From: Bradyrhizobium sp. WSM1743
GTDB lineage: Bacteria; Pseudomonadota; Alphaproteobacteria; Rhizobiales; Xanthobacteraceae
DNA: 36,504 bases
Assembly: GCF_000473065.1 (NCBI RefSeq)
Contig: NZ_AXAZ01000077.1
Coordinates: 185 to 36,688 of the forward strand
Reading direction: 5' to 3'
The stretch's first letter is position 1. Each line of letters opens with the position of its first letter. The translations under genes and the position numbers were made by a program. Below are positions 30,697-36,504 of the stretch, in pieces. Below the pieces are notes generated by a model. The model saw only the letters and a program-made list of their open reading frames with translations, was not told the origin of the DNA and did no database searches.

Positions 30697-30899
30697 TTGC
30701 TCAAAACTCTCAAGGTGCGAGAGACTTAAGTGCAGAAGTGAACATTCGTTCCAATCGCCCTTCGAGGACCCTCCGGCGTTCGGCTTTCGACACCCGCTAC
30801 ATTCTGCGTCGATCTGAGGGCCGCCCGATCGGGCGTCATGCCGCTCGATTTTTCCCGTCGGGAACGACCGATCCATTGCGCCGTTCGACTGCGTGACGG

Positions 30900-31286
30900 A
30901 TGCCATTTCCTTGTGAGCCACCAGTGAGCGTACTTCTCGTCGAGGACGACCCTCTGATCCGCGAATTCGTCGTCGAAGCGCTGCGCGAGGCGGGCTACCA
31001 CGTCATCCACGCGAGCACCGGCGAGGAAGCTTTGGAGTGGTGCAAGCGCCGGGCCGCCGACGTGCTGGTCACTGACGTCAGGCTGACCGGACAAGTTGAC
31101 GGGTGGCAGATCGCCGAGCGCTGCCGCGAGCACGATCCGGAACTGCCGGTCATCTACGCCACGGGCTTTTCGCCCAGTACACCACGCCCCGTGCCTGGAA
31201 GCCGTATCGTGAAGAAACCCTTCCAGCCGGATGAGATCGTCCGGATGGTGAAGGAGCTCGGCCAAAGGCGGATGTCGCCCGAGTAG
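30900..31286 (+). CDS. Stand-alone CheY-like response regulator receiver
   Basis: A 128-residue single receiver domain: acidic pocket Glu15-Asp16-Asp17 (LLVEDDPLI), phospho-acceptor Asp59 (VLVTDVRL), Thr88 switch (YATGF) and Lys106 (VKKPF). No output domain, so it works by protein contact or as a phosphorelay intermediate. The coordinates use the ATG at 30900; a GTG at 30924, just before SVLLVEDD, is an alternative start. No sensor is adjacent. The sensor kinase at 12618-18488 lacks a receiver and is the only histidine kinase in the window, but 12 kb away. Confidence 0.88.
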   Translation: MPFPCEPPVSVLLVEDDPLIREFVVEALREAGYHVIHASTGEEALEWCKRRAADVLVTDVRLTGQVDGWQIAERCREHDPELPVIYATGFSPSTPRPVPGSRIVKKPFQPDEIVRMVKELGQRRMSPE

Positions 31287-31657
31287 CTCGTTCCCTTTTG
31301 GTACCGCCGCCCCAGCTCGGCGCCCGGGTTTCGACGCTCCGGAGACGGCTCGCCGGAGCGTCTGCCTGACCCCGCACTTTGGACACCTGAACCGCATAGC
31401 CGGCGGCGCCCCGGGGCTCTGGCGCACGCCCGTGCTCGACGAGACAAGCTTCCCGCCCGGCTTGAGTACCCCGCCGGCTTCCGCGAGAGCACGATCGACA
31501 TCGGGATGCTGGACATCGTCCAGGTTGTCGCCACGGTATCGATGCTGCGGTCCTGTGCTGGCCTCCGTCAGGCAGCATTGTGAATCAGAACAAGGCGGGC
31601 TGGGGCTCTCAAACGATTCAACCTAACCCCAAACAGATCTGGTCCCGAGGCACAGTC
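31287..31657. other. Intergenic region, nothing recognised
   Basis: About 370 bases between the receiver gene and the end of the type I secretion adaptor gene (convergent). No convincing frame and no strong terminator hairpin were found. Confidence 0.45.
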
Positions 31658-32968
31658 CTATCGCTCGCGCCACGCCTTCATGATCTGATCCGAAATCGGC
31701 TTGACCAGGTACGACAGCGCCGTGCGCTCACCGGTCTGGATGAACGCCTCGACCGGCATTCCCGGCACGAGCTTGAGGCCCTCGAGCCGCGCCAGCTCCT
31801 GATCTGGCAGGCTGATTCGGATGGTATAGTACCCCGCTCCAGTTTTTGAGTCCTGCGTGACGTCGGCCGCAACCTCAATCACCCTACCATTCAGTTCGGG
31901 CGTCGTGCGTAGATTGAATGCGGCGAAACGGAGCAGCGCGCGCTGACCAACCCGGATTTGGTCAATGTCCTGAGGCGCAAGTCTGGCTTCGACGAGCAGC
32001 GGCTCGCTCTCGGGCACGATCAACATAATGGCATCGCCAGGGTTGATCACACCGCCCACCGTGTGGACGGAAAGCTGGTGCACGCGGCCATCTTGTGGCG
32101 CGCGAATATCGATGCGCATGAGCTGGTCCTCGGCCTCGATCCGCTTTTCCACCAGCTCCGAGATCTTGGCCCGGATCTCACCGAGTTCCTTGCCTACCTC
32201 GCTCCGCAGGTCCTGGTCGATCTGAAGGATCTGCAAGGCCGTCTCACTGATCTTGCCTTTCGCTTCTGCGATGGAGGACATCAGCGCGCCTCGTTCACCG
32301 TGCAACCGTGCCGCGTCGCGTTCCAACGCCGTAACCCTTGTGATGGGCACAAGCTTGCTGCGCCACAGCTGCCGAACGCCATCGAGCTCCTGGTTGATGA
32401 GTTCGATCTCACGCTGCTTAGCGGTGACCTGCTCGGTCATCCCGCGGATCTGCTCCTGCACCTGGCCAATGCGCTCGTGAAGCTGCGCCTTCTGCCCCGC
32501 GCGGGCAGCGTGGCGAACTTCGAATTGGGTGCGCTCGCCTTTCAGCACGGCCGCGACGACCGGATCGGAAGAGTGTCGTTCGAGATCATCCGCGAAAGTC
32601 ACAGCCTCGCTGCCGTCCCGTTCCGCCTCGAAGCGGGCCTGACGAGCCGTGAGTTCGGTTAGGTTCTTGACGACCATGGCCAAGTTAGCCCGCGTGACGG
32701 TTTCATCAAGACGTATCAGGATTTCACCGGCTTTGACGGGTTGCCCCTCACGCACACGCAGCTCGCCGACGACGCCCCCCGTCGGGTGCTGCACCTTTTT
32801 CACGTTCGAATCGACCACAATGCTGCCGGGTGCGACGACGGCGCCTGCGAGTTCGGTTGTGGCCGCCCAACCACCGAGGCCTCCAACCAGAACGATGGCC
32901 GCTGCGATGCCAATGCGAAGCTGACGGTGGATCGCGGGCAGCGCCTGGCTTGTGAGCGCAACACTCAT
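31658..32968 (-). CDS. Type I secretion membrane-fusion (HlyD/PrtE family) adaptor
   Basis: A 436-residue periplasmic adaptor. One N-terminal membrane helix (IGIAAAIVLVGGLGGWAATT), then the first lipoyl half (GVVGELRVREGQPVKAGEIL), a long coiled coil (about 85-270), the second lipoyl half and a beta-barrel (IRAPQDGRVHQLSVHTVGGVI, PGMPVEAFIQTGERTALSY). The ending, YLVKPISDQIMKAWRER, is the classical HlyD C-terminus. It bridges the inner-membrane ABC exporter and an outer-membrane TolC-type channel not encoded here. Its ATG overlaps the exporter's stop by 4 bases (ATGA), so the two are translationally coupled. Confidence 0.93.
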   Translation of the reverse strand: MSVALTSQALPAIHRQLRIGIAAAIVLVGGLGGWAATTELAGAVVAPGSIVVDSNVKKVQHPTGGVVGELRVREGQPVKAGEILIRLDETVTRANLAMVVKNLTELTARQARFEAERDGSEAVTFADDLERHSSDPVVAAVLKGERTQFEVRHAARAGQKAQLHERIGQVQEQIRGMTEQVTAKQREIELINQELDGVRQLWRSKLVPITRVTALERDAARLHGERGALMSSIAEAKGKISETALQILQIDQDLRSEVGKELGEIRAKISELVEKRIEAEDQLMRIDIRAPQDGRVHQLSVHTVGGVINPGDAIMLIVPESEPLLVEARLAPQDIDQIRVGQRALLRFAAFNLRTTPELNGRVIEVAADVTQDSKTGAGYYTIRISLPDQELARLEGLKLVPGMPVEAFIQTGERTALSYLVKPISDQIMKAWRER

Positions 32969-34725
32969 GAACCGATCTCCTGAGCGGGGCTTTCGAGAGG
33001 TACCGGCTGCACCGGCTTCGGCGCAAAGAGCTTTCTTGCGATCTGGTCCCTTGCCCCCAGCGCTCGCATGCGCCCTTCGGCCATGACCAGCAGTTGATCG
33101 ACGGTTGCAAGCGCGCTCGCCCGGTGTGCAACAACAATGGCGATGCCACCCCGCTCGCGGACCGCGACGATCGCGCGGGTGAGCGCCTGGTCTCCTTCGC
33201 CGTCCAGATTTGAGCTGGGCTCATCAAGCACAACCAAGAACGGATTGCGGTACAGGGCTCGGGCCAAAGCCACTCTTTGGCGCTGTCCGGCCGACAGAAA
33301 TATACCGCCCTCGCCGACCCGCGTGTCATAGCCGTCGGGCAGGCGGAGAATGAGCTCATGGATGTTGGCCGCCTCGGCTGCCTCGACGATGGCTGCCGGA
33401 TCGGGCTCTGATTCGAAACGAGCAATGTTCTGGGCCACGGTTCCTGCAAAAAGCTCGACATCCTGCGGCAGATAGCCGACGTGGCGACCAAGCGATTCAG
33501 GTCTCCAGTGCTGGATCGCGGCTGCATCCAGTCGTACGGTGCCTTGTGCAGGCGACCAGACGCCCACAATCGCACGTACGAGCGAGGACTTACCCGAGGC
33601 GCTGGGACCGATGATGCCGAGCGCCTGGCCCGCCTTCAACGCAAATGATACCTCCTGAACGACGAACCGCCGCTCCCCCGGGGGCAGCACTGAAACGGAC
33701 TCGACCGCGAGCGCTTTGCAAGGCGGCGGGAGTGCGGTCGGCTGGTCTCGTTCCGTAAAAAAGGTCGACCACTGCTTGAACCGCTTCAAACCGTGTCGGG
33801 CGGTCACCAATCCTTTCCAATGCGCGACCGCGAGTTCGACCGGCGCCAGTGCTCGCGCGGTCAGGATCGAACCTGCGATGATGATGCCGGCAGTCGCCTC
33901 CTGATGGATCACCAGATAGGCGCCTACTCCGAGCACCGCCGATTGCAGCATCAGGCGGAGCACTCTCGAGATCGCGCTGAGGCTGCTTCCGATATCGGCG
34001 GCGCGTTGCTGGCTCGCCAAACAGGCCGCGCTCGCCTGGTCCCACAGTCGTGAGAGAGGCACGCCCATGCCCATCGCGCGGAGCACCTCGGCATTGCGCC
34101 GGCTCGCTTCTGCAAGCGCGTTGCGCTTGGCCGTATTTGTTTCAGCTTGCCGGGCAGGCGATCGTGTCAGCACGTCGGCCAGAATGGTCAGGGTAATTAA
34201 GATCAGCGCGCCCGCGAGCGCTGTCCCACCAATCAAAGGATGAAACAGGTAGCAGATTCCAAGATAGACGGGTATCCAGGGAAGGTCGAAGAGCGCGATC
34301 AGACCAGGGCCGGATAGAAAAGCGCGCATCTGGTCAAGGTCGCGCAGCGGCTGCAAGCCATCGCCACCTGAGGACGCGGCCTCGAGCGGCCATCGCACTA
34401 TGAAGTCGTAAACCCGCGAGCGTAGCACCTCGTCCAGCCAACCGCCGAGCCGGACCAGCACCCGAGCGCGCACGACGTCCAAGATGCCCTGGAATGCGTA
34501 AAGGCCGAGGGCCAGCACGGCGAGACCGAGGAGTGTCGGAATGCTGCGGCTCGGCAGGACCCTGTCGTAGACCTGCAGCATGAAGAACGAGCCCGTGAGA
34601 TAGAGCACGTTCACCAACGCGCTAATCAGCGCCACCCCCAAGACAGCTCCGCGGCACGCGCGCCATGCGGACGCTGAGTCCCCGTCCCGGCCCGGCGAGA
34701 TGGAGCTGGAGAGCGAGCGGGGCAA
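32965..34725 (-). CDS. Type I secretion ABC permease/ATPase (PrtD family)
   Basis: A 586-residue half-transporter. The membrane domain (about 25-300) contains FFMLQVYDRVLPSRSIPTLL and LFDLPWIPVYLGICYLFHP, hallmarks of the PrtD/AprD group without an N-terminal peptidase domain. The ATPase has Walker A GPSASGKSS (373-381), Q-loop YLPQD, signature LSAGQ (477-481), Walker B FLVVLDEP and switch His in VVAHRAS, all intact. The start is a TTG at 34725, decided by a strong GGAGGT at 34731-34736, 5 bases ahead. It exports unprocessed proteins by a C-terminal signal. The upstream beta-propeller gene (ends 34898) is the likely substrate. Confidence 0.93.
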   Translation of the reverse strand: MPRSLSSSISPGRDGDSASAWRACRGAVLGVALISALVNVLYLTGSFFMLQVYDRVLPSRSIPTLLGLAVLALGLYAFQGILDVVRARVLVRLGGWLDEVLRSRVYDFIVRWPLEAASSGGDGLQPLRDLDQMRAFLSGPGLIALFDLPWIPVYLGICYLFHPLIGGTALAGALILITLTILADVLTRSPARQAETNTAKRNALAEASRRNAEVLRAMGMGVPLSRLWDQASAACLASQQRAADIGSSLSAISRVLRLMLQSAVLGVGAYLVIHQEATAGIIIAGSILTARALAPVELAVAHWKGLVTARHGLKRFKQWSTFFTERDQPTALPPPCKALAVESVSVLPPGERRFVVQEVSFALKAGQALGIIGPSASGKSSLVRAIVGVWSPAQGTVRLDAAAIQHWRPESLGRHVGYLPQDVELFAGTVAQNIARFESEPDPAAIVEAAEAANIHELILRLPDGYDTRVGEGGIFLSAGQRQRVALARALYRNPFLVVLDEPSSNLDGEGDQALTRAIVAVRERGGIAIVVAHRASALATVDQLLVMAEGRMRALGARDQIARKLFAPKPVQPVPLESPAQEIGS

Positions 34726-34897
34726 TTCCCACCTCCTCTGGCTAGCTATCCATCGACTGACATACTGCCAACGCGGTCAGCCGGTCCGTCTCTGCTTCCG
34801 ACCGGCTGGCTGCAGCCTCAATCCCATTCCAAGAATCTCGCTCCGGCGCCAATGGCCTGCTTTGCCTCGCGGCACCGGTCCAACAGCGCACTTCATG

Positions 34898-36504
34898 TCA
34901 CGCCAACAGCGCACCATCGTGGTGATGAGTCGGATCGTTCGGATCGGTGATGGTCGGCGAGAGGATCCACACCTTTCCAGTTCCGGGTTCTGCCAGGTTG
35001 AGCCCCGGCTCGAACACCCCGAAATCCACGATGAACATCGTGCCGTCCTGGAATTTGACGTCGATGGGCTTATTGAACCCGTTGGGGTCGAAGATATCCT
35101 CCACCGTATTGCTGGTGTGCGTGATGAAATCGGTCACGGCGCCGGTGGTCGGATCCACTTGGACGACCTTGTAGCCGACCAGGTCCTGCGCCCCGGTGAC
35201 CGGCACGAACGAGCCGGTTTCGGCGACAAACAGATCTCCGACCGAACCGAACTGAGCGTTCGACGAGAAGTCGAATTTGTTGGCCGATGAGTGATATTCG
35301 AACTGGGCAACAGCAGGTTCGACCTGCAGGCTGTTCCGGAAGTTCTCATCCAGGACAAACCCAGGAGGCGGGATTGGAAGCTCGCCTTGCGCGAACAGAG
35401 GATCGGTGACGGGCAGCACTGCCCCTGTAATCGGATCATGGAAGAAATCAGGCCATCCGAAAAACTCCGCTGTCCCACCCGTGTTCAACGCGAACAGATC
35501 GTCGAAGTCGTTCGCGATCGGCCGCGACTCGACGACGTGCAGCCCATCCAGCGGAGCCGACCGGATATCAGCGCCGTTGTTGGTCGCGAACAGCAGATCG
35601 GGGTTGGACGGGTCAAAGCCGATCCCGAACGGATTGCGGAATCCCCAACCCTCGAGCCGCAGGGTCGACGCGGGATCATCAGCGGTCGGATCAAAGGAAT
35701 AGATTGCAGCATTGCCTGCAATCATCCCTTCTTGCGGCGAATCCGGCGTGGCGGCGGGTATCACCGTACCTGGCGCGATCGGGCCTGAACCAAACGGCAT
35801 GAATGGTGCCGTGACCTGATTCTCGGGGTTGAGCCCGGGCACCGCAATGGGGGCGTGGAATTCGGTGCCGTTCAGCACGACGTCCTGCGCGGCGAAATCG
35901 TGGAAATCAGGAAACTGCGTAAGCCAGCCGCTCACGAGCTCGTTGTCCGGTCCGACAACACTCGAATTCGTGGCACTCCCTTGTGAGAAAAAGAGGCGCC
36001 CCGAAGAGTCGTCGAAGGCGATCTCTTCGGTGTAGTGATCACCAGTTGAAGGTAGGTTCGTCAACACGGTCGTGAAGCTGCCGACCGGGTCGGCGGGATC
36101 GAATTTCGAGATAGCGCCGACCAGCCAGTCGTTGGCGCCGACCTGCCGGTGTGCAACCCAGATCTCGCCGTCGTGGAAAGTGATGTCGGTGATCGGTCCG
36201 GCCAAAACCCCCGCGGGGAGCTGATTACTGGCGAGCACCGGGATGGGATGCCCATCCGATCCGATCTGGACGATCTCCGGCACGGTGTTTGGCGTGGCGC
36301 CTGACTCGCTCACCCAGACATGACCATCGGAGAACGTGATCGCGGTCGGAAACGTCAAGCCGGTCGCAAAAGCCTGCAGCGAGTAGCCCTCTGGTACGAT
36401 CACGTTCTCAGGGGTCAATTGATCATCGTTGTCGTGACCGTCGCCATTGTGATCGTCGCCATTGTGCTCGTCGCCGGCTTTGCCATTCGGTTGAATTTGA
36501 CCAA
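34898..36504 (-). CDS. Secreted beta-propeller protein (ScyD/ScyE or sugar-dehydrogenase-like), 5' end outside the window
   Basis: The frame is open to the window end, so the start is missing; a TTG at 36418 is only internal. The visible part of 534 residues begins with a short acidic repeat linker (NGDDHNGDGHDNDDQ), then a propeller: YSLQAFATGLTFPTAITFSD, WGFRNPFGIGFDPSNPDLLF, GDLFVAETGSF, KPIDVKFQDGTMFIVDFG. This resembles ScyD/ScyE and PQQ-sugar-dehydrogenase-like propellers; I see no proof of PQQ binding. The C-terminus (DPTHHHDGALLA) is acidic then hydrophobic, as in type I secretion signals. It lies 173 bp upstream of the type I exporter genes on the same strand, so export by that system is the natural inference. 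The Asp/Asn/Gly linker may bind calcium outside the cell. Confidence 0.75.
   Translation of the reverse strand, partial: GQIQPNGKAGDEHNGDDHNGDGHDNDDQLTPENVIVPEGYSLQAFATGLTFPTAITFSDGHVWVSESGATPNTVPEIVQIGSDGHPIPVLASNQLPAGVLAGPITDITFHDGEIWVAHRQVGANDWLVGAISKFDPADPVGSFTTVLTNLPSTGDHYTEEIAFDDSSGRLFFSQGSATNSSVVGPDNELVSGWLTQFPDFHDFAAQDVVLNGTEFHAPIAVPGLNPENQVTAPFMPFGSGPIAPGTVIPAATPDSPQEGMIAGNAAIYSFDPTADDPASTLRLEGWGFRNPFGIGFDPSNPDLLFATNNGADIRSAPLDGLHVVESRPIANDFDDLFALNTGGTAEFFGWPDFFHDPITGAVLPVTDPLFAQGELPIPPPGFVLDENFRNSLQVEPAVAQFEYHSSANKFDFSSNAQFGSVGDLFVAETGSFVPVTGAQDLVGYKVVQVDPTTGAVTDFITHTSNTVEDIFDPNGFNKPIDVKFQDGTMFIVDFGVFEPGLNLAEPGTGKVWILSPTITDPNDPTHHHDGALLA

Noticed and set aside
1..36504. CRISPR arrays, complete rRNA or tRNA genes, riboswitches
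   Set aside because: No regularly spaced direct repeats, rRNA segments or complete tRNA were seen; the only RNA-gene signal is the broken tRNA-Leu.

Overview
The window looks like a chromosomal accessory region of a Bradyrhizobium-like alphaproteobacterium (Rhizobiales). This rests on gene content and style, not on a search. The signs are high GC, ABC substrate-binding proteins with a RRREF-type signal peptide, class III cyclases fused to SAM/AAA/TPR or alpha/beta-hydrolase domains, a giant kinase-AAA-GAF-PAS-histidine kinase, and many tiny lineage-type proteins of 49-92 residues. Short dispersed intergenic repeats also occur in at least three places.

Layout. 1-6150 is minus-strand transport and signalling: the 5' part of an ABC substrate-binding protein with a frameshifted signal peptide, a 1117-aa SAM-cyclase-AAA-TPR protein, and a hydrolase-cyclase. 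6407-8907 carries phage-derived debris: a Mom-like DNA-modification protein and a ParB-like gene broken by a frameshift and a stop, separated by an intact TauE/SafE permease. 9207-12177 holds small conserved-looking ORFs between gene fossils: a hydrolase piece joined in frame to a cyclase TPR tail, an excalibur-domain piece, and the C-terminal part of an ATP-dependent DNA ligase. 12618-18488 is one 1956-aa hybrid sensor kinase. 18489-19580 is a long non-coding stretch with the 5' half of a tRNA-Leu gene.

19581-25521 is the most coherent functional block. A two-subunit periplasmic molybdenum hydroxylase (2Fe-2S subunit plus Tat-exported catalytic subunit) and a small secreted protein lie on the plus strand. 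They converge, across a perfect hairpin, on a minus-strand set: a small secreted protein, an exported Rieske 2Fe-2S protein and a PQQ alcohol dehydrogenase carrying the Asp-x-Asp lanthanide signature. My inference is a periplasmic alcohol-to-aldehyde-to-acid oxidation module that uses a Rieske protein as an electron carrier.

25825-31286 contains an MFS permease, an ISL3-family insertion sequence (27409-29102) flanked by two truncated small genes and lacking a target duplication, several tiny proteins and a stand-alone CheY-like receiver. 31658-36504 is a minus-strand type I secretion locus: a beta-propeller protein whose 5' end lies outside the window, then the ABC permease/ATPase and the HlyD adaptor. 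The OMF outer-membrane component is not in the window.
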